Shown: piece after piece, positions 34,720 to 44,566 of the stretch
Position numbering within the stretch: the stretch's first letter is position 1
Layout of the letters: each line of letters opens with the position of its first letter
Origin: an uncultured Ulvibacter sp.
GTDB taxonomy: Bacteria; Bacteroidota; Bacteroidia; Flavobacteriales; Flavobacteriaceae
Reading direction: 5' to 3'
Assembly (NCBI GenBank): GCA_938083445.1
Contig: CALKCP010000033.1
Span: 1-52,745, forward strand
Length of the DNA: 52,745 nucleotides
Made by a program: the position numbers and the translations under genes
The notes under the pieces: model-generated
Databases searched by the model: none
Seen by the model: the letters and a program-made list of their open reading frames with translations, nothing else
Told to the model about the DNA's origin: nothing

Positions 34720-36753
34720 ATGGCTATGAAGATTTTAAAATATACACTAAGTTTTTTGTTCGCGGCTTTTCTAGCTGCATGTGCAACAAATGATGATATT
34801 TTCGAGGTTGTAGAAAACATTACAGCACCCTCTAATATTAATGCAGTATTCAGTATTTCTCAGGATAATAGTGGATTGGTTTCAATTACTCCAAACGCCG
34901 ACGGAGCTACATCTTTTGATGTTTTCTTTGGCGACTCATCTGGGGAGTACGAAACGGCTGCGATTGGTGAGACCTTGTCCAGAATATATGCCGAAGGATC
35001 TTACGATGTTCGCATTGTAGCGAAGTCTTTAAGTGGTGAAACCGTTGAAGCAATTCAACCTCTTGTGGTTTCATTTCGACCTCCAGAGAACCTGGAAGTA
35101 ACGATAAGCTTTGACCCAACAAATAACTTTCTTGTTAATGTCACAGCTTCTGCAGATTACGCTACTTCTTTTGATGTTTATTTCGGAGATGAAGTGAACG
35201 AAGTTGCAACAGCATTAATGATTGATGAAACAGTTAGCAATACGTATGCGGCAGTTGGTGATTATTTAATACGGGTAGTTGCTCTTAGTGGAGGGGAAGC
35301 AACTCTAGAATATTCAGAGACGATTACTATTTTAAATCCTTTATTATTGCCATTGGATTTTGAAGACCCAACACTTAATTATGCGTTTACAGATTTTGGA
35401 AATGTTGTTTCGACAGTTGTTGCAAATCCTGATCAGTCTGGAGTAAATACGAGCGCCACTGTTGGTCAAAGCTTTAAACCGGTTGGTGCTGAAGTATGGG
35501 GAGGTTCTTTCCTTTCATTAGACGAGCCAATTGATTTTACATCACTCCAAAACATTGCAGTTAAGGTGTGGTCTCCTGTAAGCGGAATCACTGTCAAGTT
35601 GAAGCTTGAAAATGCAACGAATCCAGATATTTTTGCAGAAGTTGATCTAGTGAATGGTTTAGCCAATGAATGGGAAACCTTAACATATGATTTTAGTTCT
35701 GCCGATCTATCACAAGAGTACCATAAAGTGGTTATTTTCTTCGACTTCGGAAATGCTGGAAATGATTCAACTTATTATTTTGATGATATTAACCTAGCAC
35801 AATCAACGGGTGGGACTTTTGAAATGTTCCAAAATTTTGAAGGCCTCGTTCCTACATTTACCGACTTCGGAAATATTGGCGCCACTGAGGTTGTTTCAAA
35901 CCCGCTTATAGGTGGTGTAAATACTACGAGCAATACTGCCCAGTTTATTAAAGCTGCTGGAGCTGAAGTATGGGGAGGAACCTTTTTCGAATTAAACAAT
36001 CAAGTAATCGAGTTTGCTGGTTCAAAGCAGTTACGATTGAAATCGTATTCGCCAGTTGCCGGAAAGGTTGTGAAACTAAAACTTGAAAATGAAGATGCAA
36101 GTATAACACATGAGGTGGATATGTTAACTACTGCTGTGAACGCCTGGGAAGAGATCACCTTTGATTTTATTGATGCGCCAAATGCTCAGTATAATAGAGT
36201 TGTCGTTTTCTACGACTTTGGAAATCCGGGTGATGATACGGTGTATTATTTTGACGAAATGGAAGTAGGAGAAGGCGGCCTTGTTTCTACAGTACCTGCA
36301 TTAATGGTAGAAAATTTCGACGGAACACCTCCAGTATTTCTCGCATTTGGAAATATTGAAGATACAACCATAGAAGCAAATCCTAATGCGTCTGGTATTA
36401 ACCCAACGGCCTTAAGTGCTAGCCAAGTGAAAACCGCAGGTTCTGAAGTATGGGCAGGAGCATTTTTTGAGGTGCCAACGCCATTAGATTTCAATTCGTA
36501 TAACAAGATAAGTGCGATGGTATACTCGCCAACAGCAGGAGCTGTAGTGAAATTGAAACTAGAAAATGCAGATGCTAGTATTGTTTATGAAGTCGATGTA
36601 ACGAGCAGTGTTACAGATGATTGGGAAGAATTAATTTACGACTTTAGTGCGGCACCTGCTGCAGACTATACGCGAATTGTCTTCTTTTTCGACTTCGGAA
36701 ACCCTGGTGATGGATCAAATTATTATATCGATGAAATTCAACTGACAAATTAG
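34720..36753 (+). CDS. SusE-position surface lipoprotein with two PKD-like domains and three tandem unknown beta domains
   Basis: The 677-residue lipoprotein (lipobox Cys21, LAACATNDD) occupies the place of SusE/SGBP proteins. Two PKD-like domains (about 38-120 and 125-205, each with SFDV[FY]FGD) are followed by three tandem copies of a domain of about 150 residues starting near 210, 369 and 528. Each copy has an FE/FD start, NP..[SG]G.N, [EVS]W.G, VKLKLEN, a W.E.[LI]..DF block and a FFDFGN.G..[SV]YY.D[ED][IM] end, as in calcium-dependent jelly-roll carbohydrate-binding modules. At DNA level a 17-base word at 35488 recurs at 35962. A glucan-binding role is inferred from position and from fold-like features. 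An ATG at 34726 is an alternative start. Confidence 0.82.
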   Translation: MAMKILKYTLSFLFAAFLAACATNDDIFEVVENITAPSNINAVFSISQDNSGLVSITPNADGATSFDVFFGDSSGEYETAAIGETLSRIYAEGSYDVRIVAKSLSGETVEAIQPLVVSFRPPENLEVTISFDPTNNFLVNVTASADYATSFDVYFGDEVNEVATALMIDETVSNTYAAVGDYLIRVVALSGGEATLEYSETITILNPLLLPLDFEDPTLNYAFTDFGNVVSTVVANPDQSGVNTSATVGQSFKPVGAEVWGGSFLSLDEPIDFTSLQNIAVKVWSPVSGITVKLKLENATNPDIFAEVDLVNGLANEWETLTYDFSSADLSQEYHKVVIFFDFGNAGNDSTYYFDDINLAQSTGGTFEMFQNFEGLVPTFTDFGNIGATEVVSNPLIGGVNTTSNTAQFIKAAGAEVWGGTFFELNNQVIEFAGSKQLRLKSYSPVAGKVVKLKLENEDASITHEVDMLTTAVNAWEEITFDFIDAPNAQYNRVVVFYDFGNPGDDTVYYFDEMEVGEGGLVSTVPALMVENFDGTPPVFLAFGNIEDTTIEANPNASGINPTALSASQVKTAGSEVWAGAFFEVPTPLDFNSYNKISAMVYSPTAGAVVKLKLENADASIVYEVDVTSSVTDDWEELIYDFSAAPAADYTRIVFFFDFGNPGDGSNYYIDEIQLTN

Positions 36754-36761
36754 AAACAGCT

Positions 36762-38441
36762 ATGAAAAACATAACAAACATACTTTATATTAGCCTTGCC
36801 GTCTTGGTTTTCTCAAGCGTACTCTCTTGTCAAAAAGAAGATCAAGAGTTTGGTGCTATTGTAACACCTACAAATTTGGCTATTAATTTTGAAATCGTTG
36901 GTCAAGATTCGGCAAATCCTAATGGTGACGGAACTGGATCGGTAAACTTTACTGCGACTGCAGATAATGCTATAGCCTACAGATTTAACTTTGGTGACAA
37001 TACCGGTAATATTGTTGCTCCATCAGGAATGAGTGCGCATCGGTTTAATCAAGCAGGTACCAACTCTTACATCGTGACATTAATAGCAACTGGAAGGGGA
37101 GGGGTTAGTTCATCAACATCTGTAACGATAGAAGTTTTTAGTGACTTTAATCCAATAGATATTAAAAACTTTCTTTCAGGTGGAGCTCTAAGTACCAAGA
37201 CATGGTACTGGAATGCCTCAGTGCCTGCTCATTTAGGAGTGGGGCCGATAGAGACGGCAGATCCTAGTTATTATTCAGCATCGCCATTTGAAAAGGAAGA
37301 TGTTGGCTGCCTGTATGAGGATACCATGATATTCTCTCAGGATGATTCCGAAAACATTTCCTTTGAATTGGTAAATTTAGGAAACACATACTTTCACAGA
37401 TTGGAAGTTCAAGATGAATTAGGACAGCCTAATCCTGGCGAAGATACCTGCTACGAATACAGCACTGAAGGTGTGAATATTGTAAACTTTGCACCATCTA
37501 CATCTGGTTTAGATGAAGCAACATCAACTCAGACGTCGTTTTCAATCCAAAATGGAGGTTTTATGAGTTATTTCATCGGAAACAATGAATATGAGATTTT
37601 AAGTATAACAGATTCTGAAATGCATTTAAGAGTGATTCAAACCGAGCCAAGTGGAAATCTTCTTGCTTGGTATGAGAAATTTTCTACGAGTCTTCCAATA
37701 AGTGGTGGTGGCTTGTGCGATGGAAGCACAGGCGACGATGGTTCGGGTAATAACGACGTTTTAGTTTGGGCTGAAGAATTTGACGCAGACGGGGCTCCTT
37801 GTTCTGATACCTGGTTGTATGATATCGGAGCTGGTGGCTGGGGTAACAATGAATCACAGTATTATACAGATAGACCTGAAAATGTGATTGTAGAAAACGG
37901 CTTGCTTAAAATTAAAACACTCGCAGAGTCATTTAATGGCAGCGACTACACATCGGCAAGAATTATTAGTAAAACTAAATTTGAATTCACATACGGTAAA
38001 GTGATAGTTCGCGCTAAATTCCCCGAAGGAGGCGGTACATGGCCTGCTATATGGATGCTAGGAGCAAATTTTGAAGTTGTTAGCTGGCCAAATTGTGGAG
38101 AAATAGATATTGCAGAGCATATTGGGAATGAGGAAAATAAAATCTTCGGCACCCTACATTATCCTGGTAATTCAGGTGGGAATGCTAATGGAGATACTAC
38201 TATTATTTCAAATGCAACCTCAGAATTTCATGACTATGAAGTTCAGTGGACGGATTCATCTATTACATTTTATGTAGATGGAGTAGAATATCACAGTTTT
38301 ATAAACAATTCGAATGTGCCCTTTAATCAAGATTTTTTCCTAATACTCAATACGGCTATGGGGGGTGATTTAGGTGGTGCAATTGACCCTGATTTTGATC
38401 AATCAACTTTTGAAATAGATTATATACGCGTGTACCAATAG
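36762..38441 (+). CDS. GH16 endo-beta-1,3-glucanase (laminarinase-like) lipoprotein with PKD domain
   Basis: The 559-residue lipoprotein (Cys23 in VLSCQKED, with a surface-export-like QKED) has a PKD-like domain (about 35-125, with YRFNFGDNTGN), then a middle domain of about 185 residues (about 130-315) that I cannot assign, and a C-terminal GH16 domain (about 330-559). The catalytic motif EIDIAE gives nucleophile Glu447, Asp449 and acid/base Glu452, in the ExDxxE form usual for laminarinases. WPAIWMLG and FFLILNTAMGG are typical flanks. It should cut laminarin at the surface for SusCD uptake. It is 8 bp after the SusE-position gene. Confidence 0.93.
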   Translation: MKNITNILYISLAVLVFSSVLSCQKEDQEFGAIVTPTNLAINFEIVGQDSANPNGDGTGSVNFTATADNAIAYRFNFGDNTGNIVAPSGMSAHRFNQAGTNSYIVTLIATGRGGVSSSTSVTIEVFSDFNPIDIKNFLSGGALSTKTWYWNASVPAHLGVGPIETADPSYYSASPFEKEDVGCLYEDTMIFSQDDSENISFELVNLGNTYFHRLEVQDELGQPNPGEDTCYEYSTEGVNIVNFAPSTSGLDEATSTQTSFSIQNGGFMSYFIGNNEYEILSITDSEMHLRVIQTEPSGNLLAWYEKFSTSLPISGGGLCDGSTGDDGSGNNDVLVWAEEFDADGAPCSDTWLYDIGAGGWGNNESQYYTDRPENVIVENGLLKIKTLAESFNGSDYTSARIISKTKFEFTYGKVIVRAKFPEGGGTWPAIWMLGANFEVVSWPNCGEIDIAEHIGNEENKIFGTLHYPGNSGGNANGDTTIISNATSEFHDYEVQWTDSSITFYVDGVEYHSFINNSNVPFNQDFFLILNTAMGGDLGGAIDPDFDQSTFEIDYIRVYQ

Positions 38442-38444
38442 CTT

Positions 38445-40718
38445 ATGAAACTAAATAAATATCACTTTGTCGGATTGTTTTTAATAACATTAATTTTAGC
38501 ATGTAATGTGAAGGATACAGGTCCAAGCGTTATAGATCTTAAAGTATCGAATTTGTTGTCTAAAATGACTCTAGAAGAGAAAATTGGTCAGATGAACCAA
38601 TACAACGGGTTTTGGGATGTCACTGGCCCCTCCCCAGAAGGTGGTGATGCCAAAAATAAGTATGAGCATCTCAAAAAAGGCTTGGTTGGATCCATGCTTA
38701 ACGTTCGCGGAGCTGAAGAAGTGAGAGCTGTTCAAAAAATAGCTGTAGAAGAAACCCGTCTAGGCATACCTCTAATAATTGGTTTTGATGTTATACATGG
38801 TTATAAGACAATTAGCCCGATTCCTTTAGCTGAAGCTGCAAGTTGGGATTTAGATGAGATTAAATCATCTGCAAAAATGGCTGCATTAGAAGCTTCAGCC
38901 GCAGGGATCAACTGGACATTTGCACCCATGGTGGATATATCTAGAGATGCCCGCTGGGGTCGCGTGATGGAAGGGGCAGGTGAAGACACCTATTTAGGGA
39001 GTGCGATCGCAAGAGCCCGAGTTATGGGTTTTCAAGGGGATGAACTTTCCTCAAATGAAACCGTTATTGCCTGTGCAAAACATTTCGCAGGCTATGGATT
39101 TGCAGAAGCAGGAAGAGATTATAATACCGTTGACGTTGGGTCCAGTACACTTTTTAATGTAATACTACCCCCTTTTAAGGCCGCAAAAGATGCCGGTGTT
39201 CGAACCTTTATGAATTCATTTAACGAATTGAATGGTGTTCCCGCATCTGGAGATACGTATCTGCAAAGAGATATCCTTAAGGGAGAATGGAATTTTGATG
39301 GATTTGTTGTATCCGATTGGGGCTCAATTGGTGAAATGATTGCTCACGGGCATGCCAAAGATGGTAACCACGCTGCCGAGATTTCCGCTAATTCGGGTTC
39401 AGATATGGACATGGAGTCTTCGCTCTACGTAAATGAACTTGCGTCATTAGTAAAAGAAGGTAAAGTTTCAGAAAAAAATATTGATGATGCTGTAAGCAGA
39501 ATTTTAAAAGTGAAATATGAATTAGGATTGTTCGATGACCCTTATAAATATTGTGATGCTGCTAGAGAAAAAGAGGTAACAGGCAGTAAAGAAATTATGG
39601 ATGCAGCACTGGAGATGGCTAAAAAGTCAATTGTACTCCTAAAAAACGAGAATAATATCCTTCCCTTGAAAAAAGAAGGGCAGAAAATCGCACTCATTGG
39701 TGCCTTGGCTTCAGATAAGAATAGTCCTCTAGGAAGCTGGAGAATAGCGGCAGATGATAATACTGCAGTTTCTGTTTTAGAAGGAATGCAACGTTATAAT
39801 GGGAACACATTGTCTTATGCTAAAGGAGCTGATGTGAGTATGGGTAAAACAGAGTTTATTAGAGAAGTTACTATAAATACGACAGACAAAAGCGAATTTC
39901 CAGAGGCAATTGCTACTGCCAAAAGTGCAGACGTTGTCGTAATGGTTCTAGGAGAGGTCGGTTTTCAAAGTGGTGAAGGAAGAAGCCGGGTGAATTTGGA
40001 TCTACCTGGTGTTCAACAAGAACTTTTAGAGGCGATTTATGCAGTAAATAAAAATCTTGTGTTGGTTGTGAATAATGGCCGCCCACTAAATTTGAGTTGG
40101 GCAGATGAAAACGTTCCAGCCGTTGTTGAGGCTTGGCATTTGGGAACTCAAAGTGGAAATGCAATCGCTCAGGTCTTGTATGGCGATTATAACCCAAGTG
40201 GAAAACTTCCAATGACTTTTCCAAGGCACGTTGGCCAAGTGCCGCTATATTATAATTTTAAGGCTACTGGAAGACCTACGTTGCCAGCACCTGGCATTGT
40301 CTTTTGGACACATTATCAAGATGTAGAAAATACGCCGCTCTATCCTTTTGGATACGGTTTGAGTTATACCACTTTCAATTACTCAGATATGAATGTAAAC
40401 AATACGTATGCTGAGAATAAGGAAGTAAGCGTTTCCGTAATGATTAAAAATACAGGGAGCGTATCAGGAAAAGAAGTTGCACAGCTATACATAAGAGATG
40501 TATACGCAAGTGAAACACGCCCTGTAAGAGAACTAAAAGGTTTTGATCTCGTTGATTTAGCGCCAGGAGAATCGAAATTGGTAGAATTTACATTAACAGA
40601 CGAGGAACTTGGTTTTTACTCTAACAAAGGAAGTTGGAAAGTAGAGAATGGAGATTTCGAAGTATATGTTGGTGGAAGCTCTTCAACGACTAATAAATCA
40701 ACTTTTGAATTGAAATAA
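38445..40718 (+). CDS. GH3 beta-glucosidase lipoprotein
   Basis: This 757-residue family 3 exo-beta-glucosidase has the lipobox LILAC (Cys20). The N-terminal barrel has TLEEKIGQMNQYNG and GFVVSDWGSIGEM with nucleophile Asp291. The second domain (about 390-600) contains SIVLLKNENNILPLKK and a Glu-bearing VLGEVGFQSGEGRSR, and a C-terminal fibronectin type III-like domain (about 660-750) follows. It should release glucose from laminari-oligosaccharides in the periplasm. There is no acidic export signal right after the Cys (CNVKDTG), which fits a periplasmic location. It sits 3 bp after the GH16 lipoprotein gene. Confidence 0.94.
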   Translation: MKLNKYHFVGLFLITLILACNVKDTGPSVIDLKVSNLLSKMTLEEKIGQMNQYNGFWDVTGPSPEGGDAKNKYEHLKKGLVGSMLNVRGAEEVRAVQKIAVEETRLGIPLIIGFDVIHGYKTISPIPLAEAASWDLDEIKSSAKMAALEASAAGINWTFAPMVDISRDARWGRVMEGAGEDTYLGSAIARARVMGFQGDELSSNETVIACAKHFAGYGFAEAGRDYNTVDVGSSTLFNVILPPFKAAKDAGVRTFMNSFNELNGVPASGDTYLQRDILKGEWNFDGFVVSDWGSIGEMIAHGHAKDGNHAAEISANSGSDMDMESSLYVNELASLVKEGKVSEKNIDDAVSRILKVKYELGLFDDPYKYCDAAREKEVTGSKEIMDAALEMAKKSIVLLKNENNILPLKKEGQKIALIGALASDKNSPLGSWRIAADDNTAVSVLEGMQRYNGNTLSYAKGADVSMGKTEFIREVTINTTDKSEFPEAIATAKSADVVVMVLGEVGFQSGEGRSRVNLDLPGVQQELLEAIYAVNKNLVLVVNNGRPLNLSWADENVPAVVEAWHLGTQSGNAIAQVLYGDYNPSGKLPMTFPRHVGQVPLYYNFKATGRPTLPAPGIVFWTHYQDVENTPLYPFGYGLSYTTFNYSDMNVNNTYAENKEVSVSVMIKNTGSVSGKEVAQLYIRDVYASETRPVRELKGFDLVDLAPGESKLVEFTLTDEELGFYSNKGSWKVENGDFEVYVGGSSSTTNKSTFELK

Positions 40719-40721
40719 AAC

Positions 40722-41480
40722 ATGAAAGCATTTATTTTCATATTTTTATCTTTGTTCTGTTCGTCAAGTATCGCACAGTCACAATTGATATTTGAGGATC
40801 AGTTTGACGACGAGGTGTTGAATGAAAAATTTTGGAACTATGAGCTAGGTAACGGTTGTCCAAATCTTTGCGGCTGGGGAAACAATGAACGACAAATTTA
40901 TACAAAAAAGAATGTTCGCTTGGCCGATGGAAAGTTAATAATAAGTGCCACTAAGAATGGTTCTGTATACGAATCAGGTAGAATTACAACAAAATCAAAG
41001 GTGGAAATGCTTTACGGTACCATCGAAGTAAGAGCGAAGCTAGCCGTAGGAGTTGGTGTTTGGCCAGCGGTGTGGATGCTAGGCAGTTCAATAGATGAAA
41101 AAAAATGGCCATTGTGTGGAGAAATTGATATCATGGAATACGTAGGTAAGGAGCCTCAAAAAGTTTTTACCTCCTTACACACTGCCGATAGCTATGGGAA
41201 TACAATAAATACGAAAAAAACAAAAATTGAGGGCATCGAAGATGGTTTTCACGTTTATAAAGCAGACTGGACGGAAGATAGTATTACGTTTTATGTGGAT
41301 AACAAAATTGTGTATACCTTCTCGCCAGAGGTTAAAAATGAGAAAACATGGCCATTTAACAAACCATTTTATGCATTAATAAACTTAGCTATTGGCGGTA
41401 ATTTTGGTGGGCCAGAAGTGGACAATGCTATTTTTCCACAGGAGCTAATAGTAGATTATTTAAGAATTTATAAAAATTAA
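40722..41480 (+). CDS. Secreted single-domain GH16 beta-glucanase
   Basis: The 252-residue enzyme has a cleavable signal peptide (MKAFIFIFLSLFCSSSIAQ) and no lipobox. The GH16 catalytic motif is EIDIMEY with Glu134, Asp136 and Glu139. WPAVWMLGS and FYALINLAIGGNFGG are conserved flanks. Unlike the lipoprotein GH16 upstream it has no accessory domains, so it is probably a soluble periplasmic endo-glucanase acting on imported oligosaccharides, possibly on a different linkage (beta-1,3 versus mixed or beta-1,6-branched). It is 3 bp after GH3, in the same operon. Confidence 0.93.
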   Translation: MKAFIFIFLSLFCSSSIAQSQLIFEDQFDDEVLNEKFWNYELGNGCPNLCGWGNNERQIYTKKNVRLADGKLIISATKNGSVYESGRITTKSKVEMLYGTIEVRAKLAVGVGVWPAVWMLGSSIDEKKWPLCGEIDIMEYVGKEPQKVFTSLHTADSYGNTINTKKTKIEGIEDGFHVYKADWTEDSITFYVDNKIVYTFSPEVKNEKTWPFNKPFYALINLAIGGNFGGPEVDNAIFPQELIVDYLRIYKN

Positions 41481-41515
41481 TAACTAAAAAAAATCCTTTA
41501 AGAGAGGAGCGAATT

Positions 41516-42796
41516 ATGAAAAAAATTATTTTATTATGTTTATTTATCTCAGCCACTGGGTTTTCACAAAATGCCCCAATAGACTTTGAGACTCCAACAT
41601 CTGGAGCTGACTGGACTTGGACAGTATTCGAAAATGATACGAACCCACCAGTTGAAATAATAGCGAACCCATCAGCCACTGGAGTAAATACCTCTGCAAC
41701 AGTAGCACAATTTACCGCTTTAGAAGCTGGTCAACCTTATGCTGGTACAGAATCAATGCACGGGGCAGATATCGGAACCTTTACATTGGATGCTTCAAAT
41801 TCTATTGTTAAAATAATGGTATGGAAGACAGTAATTAGTGATGTTGGGATTAAATTTGTTACTCCATCAGGTGCATCTGATGGAGAGTTAAAAGTATCAA
41901 ACACTGTAACAGAAGAATGGGAAGAATTAACTTTTGATTTTTCAGGTAGAATAGGCCTGCCTGCATCAACTGATATTGATCAGATTGTTATTTTCCCTGA
42001 TTTTAATGCTAGAACTCAAGATAATGTAATTTATTTTGACTCAATCACTTTTAGTAATGGTGTTGCAGGAGATCCGGTTGCACTCCCGGTTAATTTCGAA
42101 AACACCAATGCTAATTATAACCTTGTAGGTTTTGAAGGAGCAGATTCTGCAATAGAAACAAACCCGGATCAATCTGGGATAAATACAAGTTCAACAGTAG
42201 TAAGAACTATCAAAACAGCTGGTTCTGTTTTCTATGCTGGTACAGCACTATCGTTAAATGTACCTATTGACTTTACTGCTTCGGAAAGTATTGCAATAAA
42301 AACATGGTCTCCAAAGGCTAATATACCAGTTCGTTTAAAAATAGAAAACATTGATGGAAGTCAGTTTGCAGAATTAGATGTGAACACAACTGTTGAAAAT
42401 CAATGGGAAGAATTGGTTTGGGACTTTTCAGGATCAACAACGGGTATAGACTTCACGAAAGTTGTTGTGTTTTTTGAATTTATCGTTGATCTTGCTGGTG
42501 ATGGAAGTACGTATTACTTTGATGATATAGCAGTTGTTGGAACTTTAGGACTTAATGGTAATAACAATATAAACGTTTCTGTTTTCCCTAATCCAACTTC
42601 TAGTAATGTAAATATTCAAGCGGAAGATCAAATTTCGACCATTGCGATTTACAATGTATTAGGACAAAAAGTTATTGATGCTTCACCGAACAAAGCAAGC
42701 TATTCTGTAGATATGTCTCAGTTTGTATCTGGATTGTACTTCGCTACTGTAAGCACTGAAAAGGGAAGTGAAACAATAAAGTTTATCAAAAAATAA
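41516..42796 (+). CDS. T9SS-exported protein with two copies of the SusE-position beta domain
   Basis: The 426-residue product has a signal peptide (1-20) and two domains at about 21-185 and 190-342 of the same type as the three in the SusE-position lipoprotein: FE start, NP..[ST]G.NTS, YAGT, EEWEEL and YYFDDI-like end. A type IX secretion C-terminal sorting domain follows (about 350-426: VSVFPNPTSSNVNI, IYNVLGQKVIDAS, SGLYFATV and a KFIKK end). No catalytic motif was found, so it is probably an extracellular glucan-binding protein attached via T9SS. It is the last gene before the terminator at 42822. Confidence 0.82.
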   Translation: MKKIILLCLFISATGFSQNAPIDFETPTSGADWTWTVFENDTNPPVEIIANPSATGVNTSATVAQFTALEAGQPYAGTESMHGADIGTFTLDASNSIVKIMVWKTVISDVGIKFVTPSGASDGELKVSNTVTEEWEELTFDFSGRIGLPASTDIDQIVIFPDFNARTQDNVIYFDSITFSNGVAGDPVALPVNFENTNANYNLVGFEGADSAIETNPDQSGINTSSTVVRTIKTAGSVFYAGTALSLNVPIDFTASESIAIKTWSPKANIPVRLKIENIDGSQFAELDVNTTVENQWEELVWDFSGSTTGIDFTKVVVFFEFIVDLAGDGSTYYFDDIAVVGTLGLNGNNNINVSVFPNPTSSNVNIQAEDQISTIAIYNVLGQKVIDASPNKASYSVDMSQFVSGLYFATVSTEKGSETIKFIKK

Positions 42797-42821
42797 TAGT
42801 TTTTTTTAATTTAGTTATGAG

Positions 42822-42866
42822 AAGGCGGCTTGTATGATTTTTTTCTTACAAGTTGCCTTTTTTTTT
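42822..42866 (+). terminator. Rho-independent terminator after the T9SS gene
   Basis: A 13-bp stem (AAGGCGGCTTGTA with TACAAGTTGCCTT, two G-T wobbles) with a 12-base loop runs into about nine Ts. It ends the susC operon 26 bp after the T9SS gene; the symporter ATG follows 29 bp later. Confidence 0.85.
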
Positions 42867-42894
42867 AATATCTTTCAAAACCAAACAAACCGAC

Positions 42895-44541
42895 ATGGCA
42901 ATATTTTCGTTTATTGGATTTACTTTATTAGTGGCAATCGTTTCTTATTACGCAACTAGAAAAACACATGAAAACACAAGCGACGGCTATTTCCTTGGAG
43001 GTAGAAGTCTTACAGCTGGTGTTATAGCAGGCTCACTTTTATTAACCAATTTATCTACGGAACAAATTGTAGGTTTAAACGGTAGTGCTTATACAGATGG
43101 CTTGTCAGTTATGGCGTGGGAAACCCTCGCTGCTATAGCGATGGTCGTTACTGCTGTATACTTATTGCCAAGATATTTAAAGGGAGGTCTAACGACGGTA
43201 CCGCAATTTCTATCGAAACGTTTTGATGTTTCGACAAAAACAATAACCTCAGGCTTGTTTTTAACCGGGTATGTGGTTGTGTTACTTCCTGTGATTCTAT
43301 ATTCGGGTTCTGTAGCAATAAGCGGGATGTTTAATATTCCAGAAATGTTAAACATTACGAATACGCAATCCTTGTGGTTATGTATTTGGGGAATCGGTAT
43401 TATAGGTTCTATCTATGCCGTTTTTGGGGGTCTAAAAGCCGTAGTGGTTTCCGATAGTATTAATGCTATTGGTCTTCTTGTTGGGGGTTTACTTATACCA
43501 TTTTTTGGACTTGTAGCCATAGGAGATGGAAGCATGATGGCTGGTCTAGATATATTAATGACCACCAATCCGGAGAGATTTAAATCTATGGGTAGTGCTG
43601 AGCAAGAAGTTCCTTTTAGTACAATTTTTACGGGAATGATGTTGGTTCAATTATTTTATTGGGGAACGAATCAACAAATTATACAAAGAGCTTTAGGGGC
43701 CAAAAATCTAGCTGAAGGACAAAAAGGACTTTTATTGGCTTCTTTCTTGAAAATTTTAGGTCCGTTAATTTTAGTATTGCCAGGAATTATAGCCTACCAT
43801 TATTTTGAGGGTGGATTAGCGAGTAGTGATCTTGCATACCCAGAGCTAGTGAGGGCTGTGTTGCCAAAATATCTGGTTGGATTTTTTGCAGCAGTTTTGT
43901 TTGGAGCTATTTTAAGTTCGTTTAACAGCGTTTTAAATAGTTCTGTCACTTTGTTTGGAATCGATATATATAAACAGCATATAAACAAAGATGCTGATGA
44001 ACAAACAATCGTAAAATACGGTAAAAGATTTGGGGTTTTGTTGGCAATTTCTGCCATGTTTATTGCTCCTTTAATAGCGAATGCAGGAAGTTTGTTTGCA
44101 TATTTACAAGAAGTGAATGGGATCTATAGTATTCCAATTTTCACCATTATTGTTGTAGGTTATACGACAAAAAGAGTACCTGCCATTGCTGCTAAAATTG
44201 GCGTTATTTCGGGTTCATTGCTTTATATTTTAAGTCAGTTTATTTTGAAGCCTCGTTTCATTGAAAGCGCAGTAGAAAAAGCGCAAGATGCTGGCATCAC
44301 TGATGCGGCAGCACTAAGATTAGTTGAAATTGATGCGTATCCGCACTTCTTGCATGTGATGGCTATATTATTTGTTCTTAATATTTTAATTATGTTACTT
44401 ATAGGTAAGATCAGACCAAGAGAAGAGGATTATGTTCTAGAGTATACGAAACAAGTAGATATTGAACCTTGGAAGCATACTAAAGTAGTAGGGCTTATCG
44501 TTGTGAGCACAGTAGTGTTTATCTATGTTTATTTTAGGTAA
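42895..44541 (+). CDS. Sodium:solute symporter (SSS family, SGLT-like)
   Basis: The 548-residue inner-membrane transporter has about 13-14 helices. It matches the sugar branch of the SSS family: YFLGGRSLTAGVIAGSLLLT, NLSTEQIVGLNGSAY, VFGGLKAVVVSDSI and FYWGTNQQIIQRALGAKN, the last being the SGLT signature region. It should import glucose or a small saccharide released by the glucanases, with Na+. The TTG at 42853 lies within the terminator, so the ATG at 42895 is the start. It is the only inner-membrane sugar transporter seen in the locus. Confidence 0.92.
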   Translation: MAIFSFIGFTLLVAIVSYYATRKTHENTSDGYFLGGRSLTAGVIAGSLLLTNLSTEQIVGLNGSAYTDGLSVMAWETLAAIAMVVTAVYLLPRYLKGGLTTVPQFLSKRFDVSTKTITSGLFLTGYVVVLLPVILYSGSVAISGMFNIPEMLNITNTQSLWLCIWGIGIIGSIYAVFGGLKAVVVSDSINAIGLLVGGLLIPFFGLVAIGDGSMMAGLDILMTTNPERFKSMGSAEQEVPFSTIFTGMMLVQLFYWGTNQQIIQRALGAKNLAEGQKGLLLASFLKILGPLILVLPGIIAYHYFEGGLASSDLAYPELVRAVLPKYLVGFFAAVLFGAILSSFNSVLNSSVTLFGIDIYKQHINKDADEQTIVKYGKRFGVLLAISAMFIAPLIANAGSLFAYLQEVNGIYSIPIFTIIVVGYTTKRVPAIAAKIGVISGSLLYILSQFILKPRFIESAVEKAQDAGITDAAALRLVEIDAYPHFLHVMAILFVLNILIMLLIGKIRPREEDYVLEYTKQVDIEPWKHTKVVGLIVVSTVVFIYVYFR

Positions 44542-44566
44542 TAAAAACGTCCTAGTAAGTATCATT

